Notes: generated by a model from the sequence alone, not told the origin. Shown: positions 32,801 through 43,643, numbered from the stretch's first letter. The stretch is 64,000 nucleotides of DNA from FEN-1297 sp963834015 (GCA_963834015.1 CAWIAG010000004.1:1178001-1242000); one strand, 5' to 3'. Numbers and translations are program-made.

Positions 32801-33137
32801 AATCAGAATTAGTATTAAGCAATTTTAAATTTTTTGTTATTTCAGAATTTAAATATGCCGATGATTTGTAAAGTACTAAATTTTCCAATTCGTTTAAACG
32901 AATCTCGCTTTGTGAAAATACTTTAGCGTCGGCAAATCTTTCATTATTCCAATTTTCAATTTGTGTAATCTTTAGCTTTGAAATCGCTTCAAGGTTTGTG
33001 CTCACTTCTCTCCGGATTGATTTTACTTCATAAGAACAGTAAAAATATGCCCCAAGACAAAGTACTGTAATAAAGGATACAATAAATGCAAGTGCAAATA
33101 ATCGCCTTGTTGATATAACCTTCTTATTAGAATTCAT
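29883..33137 (-). CDS. Membrane hybrid-length histidine kinase with multiple PAS domains
   Basis: 1084 residues. A membrane helix at about 12-34 and another at about 302-323 enclose an extracytoplasmic sensor of about 265 residues that resembles a Cache-type domain (FTDLYRHLPSGKIYLDYIAP, SYISPVSGTTWIMVALED). Four PAS domains follow (about 345-850), each ending in an F-R-D or I-T-x-R-K linker. The HisKA box has H869 in SIIAHDLRGPFNPL. The ATPase has N-box LISNSIKFT, DNGVGMD and GTGLGL. There is no receiver domain. No response regulator is adjacent. It probably senses a small ligand outside and integrates cytoplasmic signals through PAS. It lies downstream of another kinase with a 116-bp gap. 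Confidence 0.92.
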   Translation of the reverse strand: MNSNKKVISTRRLFALAFIVSFITVLCLGAYFYCSYEVKSIRREVSTNLEAISKLKITQIENWNNERFADAKVFSQSEIRLNELENLVLYKSSAYLNSEITKNLKLLNTNSDYSNIIISNTEGKPLLSLDPKHQQIDSCAVRFIKSAVKNKRITFTDLYRHLPSGKIYLDYIAPVINKENTVTAVVIFRVNPDTYLYPLIKEWPVQSKSSETLIVRRDDGYALFLNELNYQSGTALKLRIPLTRTDVPAVQAVLGYNGIFEGVNYRGENVLSYISPVSGTTWIMVALEDTGEIYAELYYKEIVIIIFTIVLIFVLLGGLWGFYHYRQGNIYRELFSREKELREYHEEFKTILYSVGDAIITLGTNGKIKNMNRTAEALTGWKESEAIYKPFEEVFKIINEETRSIVQNPVNIVLREGKTVGLANHTLLLSKDGREIPIADSGAPIKSDNDEILGVVLVFRDQSEERNAQKTIEESRQRFLSLFRNMNEGVALHELVKDSNSNAVNYRIIDVNPRFENILGINRNEVAGRLATEAYQVSEAPYLEIYSSVVRTGLSHTFETYFESMDKHFIISVVPWLNNGFATIFTDITGNKNAEEALRESEERFRTVYNASPSAISISEIGTGRLIQINEAYEKLFGFSKNESIGKSSFELGIWVNKADRERLIDVILKNNFYNNLEINFKSKNGSVINCLLSGRIIHIKNNNFMVTIIHDITNLKNATLTLKESEERFRKIFEEHSAVKLLIDSKTGEIVEANKAAAEYYGWTKEELLQMNINEINISLTEKIKMQMDQVSEHKKIHFEFVHRKKNGSIRDVEVFSSTVDIGGKEYLHSIIHDITKRKLVEEKLKKYSEELIKLNAGKDKMFSIIAHDLRGPFNPLLGISEIMANDFKSLSKKELKYYSKEIFNSLKNIYTLLENLLSWSRIETGQMQFNPEKINIYEKTENVINLLSEISKSKDISVFNETGKDIFVTADPTMLNSVMQNLISNSIKFTYNGGSLRVFAEDINNGFIKVTVSDNGVGMDDKQIKNLFKLSVTSTRGTNNEKGTGLGLMICKEMVEKNGGTISVKSEAGKGTDISFTIPKAV

Positions 33138-33253
33138 TTTAAGCCGCTTTAGTTACACAAATTGTATTTACGTGTACCGGACCGTCAAAACCCGGTAAAC
33201 TTTTAAGCCGGAATTTATTATTATATGCCTTACCGGGATTGTTCATTTAAGTT

Positions 33254-36200
33254 TCATCGGATCAATTTAAATTTTACCGTAAATATTGAACCGCTCCCTT
33301 TAATACTTTCTACAAATATTTCTCCGCCGTTTATTTCACAATATTTTTTAGTAATCATCAGCCCCAAACCGTTTCCCTCATATCTCCTTGAATAGCCCTG
33401 GTCTTCCTGCCGGAATGTTTCAAATATATAGGGGAGAAAATCTTCTGAAATACCAATGCCGGAATCACTAATTTTTACAATGATAGTCCTGTTCTCCTGG
33501 TTTATTTCTATTTTAACAAAACCTTCTTTAGTGTATTTAATTGCATTATCAATAAGGTTTGAAAATAATTGGTAAAGGCTATAATCATCGGCAAAAATAT
33601 TTTTGTCTTTTGAATTGTCAATTAAAATATACTCTAATTCCTTCTGCCCGGCTTGATTTTTAAATTCATTAAAAACTTTAAGTAAAATATCATCAGCCAA
33701 ATTCAATTTTTTAAATTTGGGTTCATAATTATTCGTTAAAACTTGTGCCGCATTTACAATTAAATCAAACGTTCTCTGCATACGCATGCCCGAGACAGAT
33801 AACGATTCCAAATATTCGGGCAGAATGGAAATATTGCCGTCGTTAAAATGCTCATTTATGAGATTAGAATAACTAACAATTGTAACAAGAGGAGTCCTGA
33901 TTTCATGGGAAACCAGGGATAAAAACTCTGACTTAAGCTTTTCGGATTTTTCAGCCTTTTCTTTTGCTTCAATTAAATCTTCCAGAATCATTTTTCGTTC
34001 GGTAACATCTTCTTTTACTGCAATAAAGTGCGTTACTTCCCCTTTTTCATTTAATATCGGAGAAATTAATACATATTCCCAGTAAAGTTCACCGTTTTTC
34101 TTTTTATTATGTAATTCACCCCGCCATTCTATTCCTGATTTAATAGTATACCAAAGAGTTTTGTACTCATGCTTAGGTTTTTCACGCGAGCTGAAAATTC
34201 TTGGATTTTTGCCTACTACTTCATCAAGCTGATAACCGGAAGTCTCTGTAGTTTTCGGGTTTATATATTCTATATTTCCATTTGTATCTGTAATTACTAC
34301 GGAGATTGGGATCTGTTCAACAGCCCTTGATAATTTTCGCAGTTCATTTTCAGTCCGTTTCCGTTCAGTAATGTCCCGGTCAATGCCCACCGTGTATGAT
34401 TTACCCCGCCAGGTAACTGGTACACCTACGCACTCAATAAAATTTTCTTTCTTATCCGGCCGTATCCATGAGGAATAACCTTTAAAAGCTATGCCCCTTT
34501 CTAATGATTCCAACCGATTTTTATTGGTACTGTCGTCAAAAGGTACCATTAACGATTGCAGTTTTCCGATCTTAAGCAGTTCTTCACGGCTGCGCCCTGC
34601 CATGGCTGCATACTTTTCATTGCAATCGATAAGTTTTCTCTCATTAGGATCCGGATCATTTGTGTAGATGCAAATTCCGTCAAAAGCATTTTCAAATATC
34701 AGGCGGAATTTTTCCTCGGATTCTCTAACTTCTGCTTCCATTCTTATGCGGTCGGTAATATCCCTGTCGATACCGATTGTGTATTTTTTCCCCCGCCATA
34801 TAACCGGCCTGCCTGCAAACTCAATTATATTTTCTTTTTTATCCGGCCTAAGCCATGAAAATGTACCCCGGAATATTGTTCCTCTTTCTAATGATTCAAG
34901 CCGGTTTTTATTTGCATTTTCGTCAAGTGTTATCTGAAGCCCTTCCAGGCTATCCAGTTTAAGCAGCTCTTCGCGGCTCCGGCCTGACATCATTGCGTAA
35001 CGTTCATTACAATCAACAATTTTTCTCTTTAAGGGGTCAGGATCTTCCAATACAAGGCAAATGCCGTCAAGAACATTCTCAAATACCATTCTGAATCTGG
35101 CTTCTGATTCACGCACTTCAGCTTCCAATAGCTTATGTTCCGTACGGATACGCATAGTTCTTATGCCGAATGCCAAATCACTTGCAAGTTGATCCAGGAG
35201 CCGGATTTCATCCGGTGTAATTGAATTGGATTGCTGGGAATAAATTTGAAGGGTTCCAAATACGTTCGCGTTTTCATCCTTAAGCGGCAGGGCAACAATA
35301 GACCGGTATCCGTTCTTTAATGCACTTTCCCGCCACGGAGCCATTTGCGGATCGGTATTAAAATCCTGAACAAAGGTTATTTCACCGCTCCGGATTGCTC
35401 TTCCTGTAGGACCCATTCCCCGTTCCGTATCGTCTGCCCAGCTTATATTGGCATTTGCGATGTACCCGCTGTCGTACCCTGCCCAGGCTACCGGGCGCAC
35501 GGTTTTAGCTTTATCATGATCCACATACCCAACCCATGCCATAAGGTAACCGGCCTCATCGCAGGTGATACGGCAGATCTCGTTTAACAGGGATTGCTCA
35601 TCAACCGCCCTTAATAAGGTTTGATTACAGTTGCTTATTGCCTGAAGACTGCGGTTCAATTGGTGCAGCTCTTCTTCAGTCTGCTTTTGGCCCGTTATAT
35701 CATAGATAGCTATACTTATTTGTTTATTTTTACTTTTATCCAGGAATATATTACTTACTAATAAACCGGTAAATTTAGCTCCGTCTTTTTTTACAAAAGT
35801 CAGCTCGCCGTTATATTTTCCCGTACGTTCGCACTCTTCTATTGCAAGGGATGTACGCGGGTCCGTCATATCAATTATGTCTTCTCTCCGGAGTGAACAG
35901 AGTTCTTCCTCCGTCCTGTTAAATATACGGCATGCTTCAGGATTGGCCGCAAGTATTTTGCCATTGAGTGTAGTAAGTAAAACCGCTGTGAGACTGTTCC
36001 TGAATATTGAATGATACCGCTCTTCGCTTGCACGCAATATATTTTCTGTTTGCTTGCGGGAAGTAATATCCTGGATAACACCGAAAAGAATTTTTCTTCT
36101 CTTATCGTATTGAGCAATTGAATGAATATCCTTTATTTCACCCGTATCCCTTGTTTTAATTTTGAATTCTAAATTGTAAGGTTGTTTATGCTTAATTAAA

Positions 36201-36547
36201 TTATTTAATGCATCGTCAAGCATTTTGCGGTATTCGGGAAGTGTGCTGTTTTTAATTATCTCGTAGTCGATCGGGCCTTTTTTAACTCCATAAATTTTTT
36301 CTGCGCCTTTTGAGGAAAATATAATTTTGGAGTCCAGGTGCAGTTCCCAGTTGCCCGACTTTGATGCAAGTTCCGCACGCTTTAACTGCGTTTCGCTCCG
36401 GTATATTAGTTCTTTGGTGCGGTTGTTTATTTCTTCGGCTTGATTTTCCTTTAGTTTCAGGATGATTTTTTCAAGGCGATTAATTTTTCTCTGCTTCGAT
36501 TTAAGTTCATTTAGAAAGTCTTCTTTTGTGCTTGCTTTCTTTTTCAT
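33254..36547 (-). CDS. Cytoplasmic PAS/GAF histidine kinase
   Basis: 1097 residues without membrane segments. Order: N-terminal coiled coil (about 8-45), PAS (55-165), PAS (170-290), GAF (about 300-470), two closely similar PAS domains in tandem (about 475-600 and 603-730), PAS (735-855), HisKA with H881 in SLVSHEIRTPLVTI, and an ATPase with DSGIGI and GNGLGL. The tandem PAS pair shares long phrases such as RSREELLK and NKNRLESLERG, marking a recent internal duplication. The GAF domain is nearly the same as in the kinase at 38320-42455. No receiver domain and no regulator next to it. Confidence 0.92.
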   Translation of the reverse strand: MKKKASTKEDFLNELKSKQRKINRLEKIILKLKENQAEEINNRTKELIYRSETQLKRAELASKSGNWELHLDSKIIFSSKGAEKIYGVKKGPIDYEIIKNSTLPEYRKMLDDALNNLIKHKQPYNLEFKIKTRDTGEIKDIHSIAQYDKRRKILFGVIQDITSRKQTENILRASEERYHSIFRNSLTAVLLTTLNGKILAANPEACRIFNRTEEELCSLRREDIIDMTDPRTSLAIEECERTGKYNGELTFVKKDGAKFTGLLVSNIFLDKSKNKQISIAIYDITGQKQTEEELHQLNRSLQAISNCNQTLLRAVDEQSLLNEICRITCDEAGYLMAWVGYVDHDKAKTVRPVAWAGYDSGYIANANISWADDTERGMGPTGRAIRSGEITFVQDFNTDPQMAPWRESALKNGYRSIVALPLKDENANVFGTLQIYSQQSNSITPDEIRLLDQLASDLAFGIRTMRIRTEHKLLEAEVRESEARFRMVFENVLDGICLVLEDPDPLKRKIVDCNERYAMMSGRSREELLKLDSLEGLQITLDENANKNRLESLERGTIFRGTFSWLRPDKKENIIEFAGRPVIWRGKKYTIGIDRDITDRIRMEAEVRESEEKFRLIFENAFDGICIYTNDPDPNERKLIDCNEKYAAMAGRSREELLKIGKLQSLMVPFDDSTNKNRLESLERGIAFKGYSSWIRPDKKENFIECVGVPVTWRGKSYTVGIDRDITERKRTENELRKLSRAVEQIPISVVITDTNGNIEYINPKTTETSGYQLDEVVGKNPRIFSSREKPKHEYKTLWYTIKSGIEWRGELHNKKKNGELYWEYVLISPILNEKGEVTHFIAVKEDVTERKMILEDLIEAKEKAEKSEKLKSEFLSLVSHEIRTPLVTIVSYSNLINEHFNDGNISILPEYLESLSVSGMRMQRTFDLIVNAAQVLTNNYEPKFKKLNLADDILLKVFNEFKNQAGQKELEYILIDNSKDKNIFADDYSLYQLFSNLIDNAIKYTKEGFVKIEINQENRTIIVKISDSGIGISEDFLPYIFETFRQEDQGYSRRYEGNGLGLMITKKYCEINGGEIFVESIKGSGSIFTVKFKLIR

Positions 36548-36992
36548 ATATCCCTCAAATAATTATAAAGGGCAAATAAATTCAATATTTTTGAATATCC
36601 CCAATATTCAGGAATACTGATTTTAATACAGGGAGCAACAGAGATTCAGTATATTCAAAGATACTTTAATAATTTTATCAATTTTCCATACCATAGTATA
36701 TAATAAACCCATTATTTCTCTTTTATTATCGAAATTACATTTGATTATTTTATACGTACAGGACAGGTAAATTGTCCTCACGGCGGCCAATTGTTGATTA
36801 TAAGTAGCTTTATGGATTGTACACTTGACAGTTATGGAATAAAAATCAGGCATAGAAAAATTTATTATATTGTCATTATTAAGAAAATAAAAGTGTTATT
36901 CCGCTTTTAAAAATTTTAGATGTCCGGAATAAGCGAATAATTTGATAGAAAACTTTCCCTCTCGTTTACAGATAAAATTCAATATTAAAAAA

Positions 36993-37018
36993 AACCCCGG
37001 CTAAAGGGTACCGGGGTT
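36993..37018 (-). terminator. Intrinsic terminator (distal), minus strand
   Basis: The stem AACCCCGG/CCGGGGTT with a 10-base loop is followed on the minus strand by eight or more T. It lies about 530 bases past the end of the LytTR regulator gene and 290 bases past a nearer terminator. Confidence 0.7.
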
Positions 37019-37270
37019 GTTATCATCGTCATCTTTGTGCTTAACACATATTTACTATTGCATAGATAAAAATTTCGAATTTAAGAATCAAGAGAATTTA
37101 TATTGAATGTGCTTTAGAATAAGTAAAGCTCAACATTCTTTCACTTGCTTCAAGTATTATTCTGCTTAAACCTCTTTTATTAAAGCCTTAAATAAAATTT
37201 AAGTTAACGCACTAATTTATAAGAACAAGGTTTTCAATTTATTAATAAATTGCGCTTTTCAGTCAAAAAA

Positions 37271-37301
37271 AATGTCCCTCTCTATAGCTGAAAGGGACAT
37301 T
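37271..37301 (-). terminator. Intrinsic terminator of the kinase/LytTR operon, minus strand
   Basis: The stem AATGTCCCT/AGGGACATT with a 13-base loop is followed on the minus strand by a run of eight T. It is the first terminator after the regulator gene that ends at 37551. Confidence 0.75.
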
Positions 37302-37550
37302 AGTCTGGGTCTATATGTTTTAGGTAGGGATATTGTGTAAAAATAGATTTTACACAAACTCTTTCATATATTTTATTTAATAAAATTCTTTTCTTTTTTG
37401 TCCAATAATTCTATTTTTTTTCTTTTCTACTTCTGTAACAAACTTATAGTTTCTTATTAATTGTTTTAAGATTAAATCGTTAATTGACTTGATTTAATGG
37501 TTAAGCGGGATAATAACGAAGATAAGCGTATTGTTTTAACAGAAAAGCGG

Positions 37551-38306
37551 TTATTTATCTTTAAACATTCTTTTTACTTTTTGTGAATATCTTTTACTGA
37601 ACTTTATTGACTCCGGATAATTTCTAAGCTTTCCGATCAGTGTTCCGTTAAACCAGTGTTCAAGCTTTTCAATATAGTTTAAATTAATTACTATGTTCCT
37701 GTGGGCTCTTATAAATATTTTTTCAGGTAGAATGCTTTCCCAGCTTTTAATTGTCCTTTTAATTACTATTTTTTTATTCTCGTCGGTAAAGACCATAGTG
37801 TAGTCCTCCTTAACAGTGAGTGCAACTATATTTTTTACAGGGACGAAAAGCAGACCCTTGCCGGTGTTTAAAGGTATTTTATCTTCAAGAGTTAGTCTCT
37901 TAACCGGGGTAAAATCACTTCGCACTGCTTTCAACTCTGATATCCGGTCCATCCGTTTACTTACGGCAGTTACCAGTTCTTTGGCGCGGATTGGTTTTAT
38001 TATATAATCGTCGGCACCTAATTCCAGACCTTCACGAATGCTCCTTATATCCGCCCGGGCTGTTAAAAAAATAAAAGGAATAGATGATGTTAGTTTCTTT
38101 TCACTTAACGCCTTTTTTACTTCAAATCCATCAAGCTCCGGCATCGTAATATCGCATAATATAAGATCCGGCTTATTTATTTGAGCTGATTTAATCCCGC
38201 TGGTTCCATCAGGCGAATCAAAAACTTCATAACCGGCATACCTAAATATTTCTTTAATATTTTCACGTATGTCATCTTCATCTTCTATGATAAGCAGCTT
38301 AAACAT
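37551..38306 (-). CDS. LytTR-family response regulator
   Basis: 251 residues from ATG at 38306. The receiver domain (about 1-125) has acidic pocket EDEDD and phospho-acceptor D52 (LILCDITMPELDGFE), with the conserved KP in YIIKPIRAKEL. The DNA-binding LytTR domain (about 150-250) has IVALTVKEDYTMVF, then RTIKSWESILP, FIRAHRNIVINLNYIEKLE. It lies 13 bases after the large kinase gene and is surely its partner. LytTR regulators with LytS-type sensors often control pyruvate or peptide transporters; a cstA gene lies 5 kb upstream. Confidence 0.92.
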   Translation of the reverse strand: MFKLLIIEDEDDIRENIKEIFRYAGYEVFDSPDGTSGIKSAQINKPDLILCDITMPELDGFEVKKALSEKKLTSSIPFIFLTARADIRSIREGLELGADDYIIKPIRAKELVTAVSKRMDRISELKAVRSDFTPVKRLTLEDKIPLNTGKGLLFVPVKNIVALTVKEDYTMVFTDENKKIVIKRTIKSWESILPEKIFIRAHRNIVINLNYIEKLEHWFNGTLIGKLRNYPESIKFSKRYSQKVKRMFKDK

Positions 38307-38319
38307 TTACCTGCCCGGC

Positions 38320-41300
38320 TTATTCATTATTTGGAATTGTTACTGTAAAAGTAGTGCCTTCGCCGGTCCTGCTCGCATATGAGATTGTACCACCCAGTTG
38401 TTCAACTGATTTTTTCACAATATTTAATCCCAGTCCTGTCCCTTTTATATTTTGTGCATTGGTCATCCTTGAAAAAGGTTCAAAAACATTTTTTTTTACT
38501 CTTCTTCGGGAATTCCAATTCCGTTGTCGGCAATCTTGAAAATAATCTTATTCGATTCTGAAATTACAACAAAATCAACAGTCCCGTTTTCACTATTGTA
38601 TTTATAAGCGTTAGATAAGAGGTTTCCCAGAATTTTCCTTATAATTGCAGCATCAATATTGTAATAATCCTTTTTAAGATCAATATTTATTGTTGATTTC
38701 ATCACGGGATATAAACTCTTCATTTCATCAAATATTTCCGTACAGAAATCCGCAAGGTTGATTTTCTGAAGAGATACCTCGATCTTCCGGCTGTCAATCT
38801 TGTTTACATATAGCACTTGGTCAATCATATTTATAAGATAGTCCACATTCTTTTGTATCCTGTTGAAGTGCACTTTCTTTTTCTCTTTAGTATATTTTTC
38901 ATCGCCTTTTTCCAATAATTCAACTGAAGAGAGAATAGAAGTAAGCGGTGTTCTGTATTCATGAGAGACCATGGATATAAAACGGTCTTTGAGTTGGTTT
39001 AATTCCTTTTCTTTTTCAAGTGCATTTTCAATTTCCAGTTGAAGATTTTTTAATTCCGTAATGTCCCTTGCAGAAGTTATTATTGAGCAAACCTTCCCTT
39101 CCGCATCAAATTCGGGAATTGCCAGCATATCGGCCCAATTTCCATTGGGCAGTTGGAATTCTACCTGGCGGTTTTGTTTAGTTACAAATACTTTATTAAG
39201 TAAAGTCTGAAAAGCTTTCGCAAGCTTACCGGGGAATTCTAATTCGGAAAATGTTTTGCCTGAGTATTCGTTAGTCTGTATGCCGAAAACTTCACTCAGC
39301 GCAGCATTAGCATATAAAATTTGGAAATTATTATTCACCCTGATAATAACATCTTTAGTGTTTTCGGAAAGTGCTCTGAAAGTTTCGCGGGACTGCTCAA
39401 GTTCAGCCGTTCTTTCTTCAACCATATCCAGTAGATGATCTTTGTATTTTAATAATTCCTCTTCAGCCTGTTTCCGTTCTGTAATGTCCCGTATTGCCGC
39501 AATATGAACCGAATGCCCTGCCCTTATAAAATTTCTTCCCGTAATTTCGACAGGGAATATTGTCCCGTCTTTTTTGCGGTAAAAACGTAATGGAATTGAA
39601 AATACCTGGTTTATATTCATCTGTAGCATGCTCATAATTTGATTTGTTTTTTCAGGCTCATTCGAAAGTCCCTGGATTGTCATTGAAAGCAATTCATTTT
39701 GCTCAAATCCGCACAAAGCTGTAGTTGCATGATTTGCTTCCAATATCCTGCCGTTTTCATTATCAACCAATATTATGGCATCGGATTCCATTTCGAATAA
39801 TTCTCTGTAGCGTGCCTCGCTCTCCCACAGTTTTAATTCTGAAAGTTTGCGCTCCGTAATATTTTCAACAATTCCGTCATAATAAATAGCTTTCCCGTTA
39901 AAATCATGAATCACATGTGCGTTTTCTCTTACATAAACAATTGATCCGTCATTACAGGTCCAGGCGGACTCTAATCCAATAACTTCTCCATTAGTTTCGA
40001 TTTGATTTATAAATTGTTTACGCTCATATAAAGGTTCAAAGCCGCTTTCTCCAAGGTTTCTTTTTTCAATTTCTTCAAATGATGAGTAACCAAGCATTTG
40101 TAATAAAGCGGAGTTTGCAAGCAGAATCTTTCCGCCTGGAGTTGTCCTATAAATTCCCAGTGGGGAATTCTCATAAAGCAGCCGGTACCGTTCTTCGTTT
40201 TGGCGAAGAGTTTCTTCAGCATGTTTGCGTTGCTTACGGTTACGCAGGGAAATGATGCCGAATGCCATATCGTTTGTCAATTCATCCAAAAGCCTTATTT
40301 CATCCCGGGTAACAGCATTCGCTTTACGGGAATAAATCTGGAAAACTCCAAATACTTTTTTATTTTCATCCTTAAGAGGCAGGGCAATGCTGGAAAGGTA
40401 TCCGTGCTTAAGAGCGCTTGCGCGCCACGGAGCCACTTGCGGGTCCGTTGAGAAATCCTGAACATAGTTTATTTCTCCGCTGCGGATGGCCTTCCCGCTG
40501 GGGCCCTGTCCCCGCTCAGAGTCATCGGCCCAGGAAATATTTGTGTATTCAATATAACTGCTGTCTGAACCTGCCCATGCAACAAGGCTTACGCTTTTTT
40601 CAGAATCATGTTCAACATATCCTACCCATGCTAAATGATAACCGGCCTCATCGCAAACAATACGGCAGATTTCATTCAGTAAGGTGTGTTCATCAACCGC
40701 ATATAATAATGTTTGGTTGCAATTGCTTATTGCTTGCAGTTCGCGATTTAATCTATAAAGATCCTCTTCGGCACGCTTGCGTTCGGTTATATCCTCATAT
40801 ACACCTAAAACACCCGAAACACTGCCATCTGATGCATACAATGGAATTTTTGTAGTATCCACCCGTAACTGATTCCCATTTATATCAGTTAATGATTCTG
40901 CTATATGAAATTTCGGCCTGCCGGTATGAATTACTTCTTTATCATCTGCAACATATGCCTCGGTTTCAACTGTTTTCCACGGCAAATCGAAATCGGTTTT
41001 TCCTGTAATTTGAGATGAGTGTTCCAAACCAACCGCTCTTGCAAAATTATCGTTACATCCTAAATAAACACTGTCTTTATTTTTCCAGAATATGGATTGC
41101 GGAATTGAATTGAGAATATTCGACAGCATCTCTTCCGCAAGTTTTACATTATCTTTCATAACATTTATACTATACGCAAGGATTCCTACTTCGTCAAACA
41201 TCTCGGAATCTTTTATTTTGACGTCATAATTATGCTTGCCGATTTCATTTGCAACTGCTGTAATTTTATTTAAGGGATTTCCAACGATTAGCCAGATGAC

Positions 41301-42455
41301 AAAGCCCGCAATAATAGCCGTAATAAGCAAAGCAAATCCGGCATCTCTTACAAGGTAAAAAACAAGTTGAGACATTTCACGGTTTGAACCGTCACTATTA
41401 ACTGCCGATAAAAGATATAAGCCGTTCTTCAATTGAATATACCCGACAACCGTCAGTAATTTTTTATCGATATAATAACCGCTTTCTTTTCCGGATATAT
41501 TTGCCTTGTTAATATTCCATGAATTATAGGAAGAAGCTTTTGTTATCCCGGAACCATTTTGATCAGGCACCGGGTTAAAATCTTTGTCAAGAATTATTAG
41601 AGTGCTTTTATTTTTGCTTCGTATCTCCTTTAATGTGTTAAAAAATAATTTTTCAGGTGTGGCGGATAATATTTCTGAAATGTTTGTAACTGTTTCACAG
41701 CGCTGCTTCCCTTCATTGTTTAAAATAAAATCAGAAAAATAATTCCTGACTAAAATACTCAGATAAATCAGGGTTATTGAAAAGAGGATTGAGAACCATA
41801 TAGTCAGCCTGACTGAAAGAAAATTTCTCTTATTTAATTTGAGTTTCTTTTTTGATTGCGGACTTGAACCGGAAGCGCCCCAAAGCGGTTTCCTGTATTT
41901 ATCCGGAAGCGCAATAAATATAAGGGTAGTGATAGTTGCCGTAAAAAGGATTTCGGGCAGATAATTCAAAAAATTATTAAGCATCGATTGAATAAAAGGA
42001 ATATTAGATCCGGCAAGTTTATAATATAGCGAAGGGTAAAAGAAATAATACAGAGAATTCATTACTTCAACCGAAAGGAAATAATAAATCAAAATCAACA
42101 CCAGCCATACTAAAGTAAATGCAGGCATCTCATGTTTTTCGTATAATAATTTTTTATAAACTATACCAATAAATACAATTGAAATTAAATGCGTGATAAA
42201 AATGTATATTCTGAACTCCGGCTGTGAAACTTTAATAATTGAAATTAAAGAAATTATGATTCCGCCTACCGGGCCCGTAATTGCAGCGCCGATTAAATTG
42301 AATATTTCTCCGGGGTCCGTTGAACCGATACTTCCGGGCAGGTAAATTCTGATGCCAAGATACCCTGTTAAAAGCTTAATCAGGCCGAATATTATTGCCA
42401 GGATTGCCGGCTTGAAAGGCAAAAGTCTTTTTATGCTGCCGGTTAGTTCTTTCAT
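38320..42455 (-). pseudogene. Multi-PAS histidine kinase with LytS-like membrane sensor, frameshifted near its end
   Basis: The main frame gives 1319 residues and stops at TAA 38496-38498, within the ATPase domain just after ADNGIGIPEEE. The missing end (NVFEPFSRMTNAQNIKGTGL, then GLNIVKKSVEQLGGT to TIPNNE) continues in another frame to 38320. The break is at a run of nine T (38489-38497). Order: five or six N-terminal helices (about 12-200) with GAAITGPVGGIIISLIS, like 5TMR-LYT sensors; two more helices around 215-235 and 370-395; HAMP; PAS; GAF; three PAS; HisKA with H1165 (SMVSHEYRTPLTSI); ATPase. Without its G2 box the truncated protein should be unable to bind ATP properly. A sequencing error in the homopolymer is a real alternative. 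Confidence 0.85.
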
Positions 42456-43049
42456 AAAAGCTCCATTATATCAAATAAAAACTTACTATTTCAATTAGCT
42501 AATCCGGAAATGTTTCCGGTTAGTTAAATGCAGTTACTGCCGGGTTTCAATAATTATTTTTTAAATAGAAGTAGTTTAAGATGTAACTTAATGCCTCCGG
42601 CTTTAAAGGCAGAGAATTTAATTGAATAAAGGGGAATAGTAAAAGGTTGTTAATAAATTTACTAAACAGTAATTAACCTGATATTAAAACCCCATGATTT
42701 ATATAATATATAATAGCTGCTGATAATTAAAAAAAAGAATTGACAATAACAACCTTAACCCTGTATGCTATATCATTAAAATAAGTATTTCCCGCTTTTA
42801 AAGAGAAGACAATCAGGCTGCTATTTAACTGTATCTTTGCTTGCGGAATAAAATTAAATTTTAGATTATGGCGGATTATTTTGCCTGAATTTATTAAGAA
42901 ATAAATTACTTAATTTAATTGCCTAATTATTATTGCTTCACCCGCTTTATATATAATACTGTCTTTATTGCTTCAGCGGTAAGCACTTTAATTCCTGCAC
43001 ATTAACTTTTTATAAATGAAAAAATTTTGCCGGGATTGAGCAATTTATG
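42456..43049. other. Intergenic region upstream of the large kinase
   Basis: About 590 bp, AT-rich. I see no gene, hairpin or repeat that can be supported. It should hold the promoter for the kinase starting at 42455. Confidence 0.5.
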
Positions 43050-43454
43050 CTATCCCAGATAATAGTCGCTATGCTGGATCTCATTCATAACGCCGATATT
43101 ATCATTAACAAAGAAATAAAGTTCATTTAAATCGACCGGCTTGAAAAATATTTTAACGGGATTTAAATAATAACTTTGAACCAAAGAAATATTTTCTTCA
43201 CTGTTGGCAATAAAAATATACGGTATTTTAGTTATTCCCGATAAACGCGAAATTGCCTCTATACCGTCTATCTCGCCTTGTAAGTTAATATCGGAAATTA
43301 TTAATGACGGGTAGTGATTCAAAGTAGTTGTAATTAGATCATCTCCTGAAGAAATAAGGTCTAAGACATGAAAACCCTTTACTTCGAGAAATATTTTTAT
43401 CTTTAATGCTAAAGATAAGTCTTTGCTGCATACCAAGATTTTATTCTTATTCAT
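43050..43454 (-). CDS. Single-domain response regulator
   Basis: 134 residues from ATG at 43454. The longer TTG start at 43472 lies within its ribosome site (GGAGGAAGGG). The receiver domain has D55 in LIISDINLQGEIDGIEA and the conserved K in IFFKPVDLNELY, but the first acidic pair is weak (SKD). There is no output domain, so it acts by protein contact or phosphorelay. Its last residues (EIQHSDYYLG) are a short tail. It lies between the orphan-rich kinase cluster and cstA and could serve any of these kinases. Confidence 0.85.
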   Translation of the reverse strand: MNKNKILVCSKDLSLALKIKIFLEVKGFHVLDLISSGDDLITTTLNHYPSLIISDINLQGEIDGIEAISRLSGITKIPYIFIANSEENISLVQSYYLNPVKIFFKPVDLNELYFFVNDNIGVMNEIQHSDYYLG

Positions 43455-43643
43455 TGGTGTCCCTTCCTCCAAGTTTTAAGCTCCGAAGAATATAAAAACA
43501 ATTGACTTCAATAGCAAGGGAAATATATAAAATATTAGAAGTTTATAGCTGATATCTGAATACTAATTGCCTTTTGATCACGCAGAATCTCTGCCGTGTA
43601 TTTCAAATGAAGGGAATCGGACCAAAATAGTTTTTATAATAAT

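Larger units (their letters stand above)
36548..37550. other. Kinase-cluster intergenic region with two leftward terminators
   Basis: About 1 kb with no supportable gene. Two hairpins followed by T runs on the minus strand lie at 37271-37301 and 36993-37018. The 250-280 bases between them could hold a small RNA, but I see no conserved motif. The remaining AT-rich DNA should contain the promoter of the kinase at 36547. Confidence 0.5.

Noticed and set aside
36623..36853. Minus-strand frame of 76 codons between kinase genes
   Set aside because: No recognisable features and unlikely start context; treated as non-coding.
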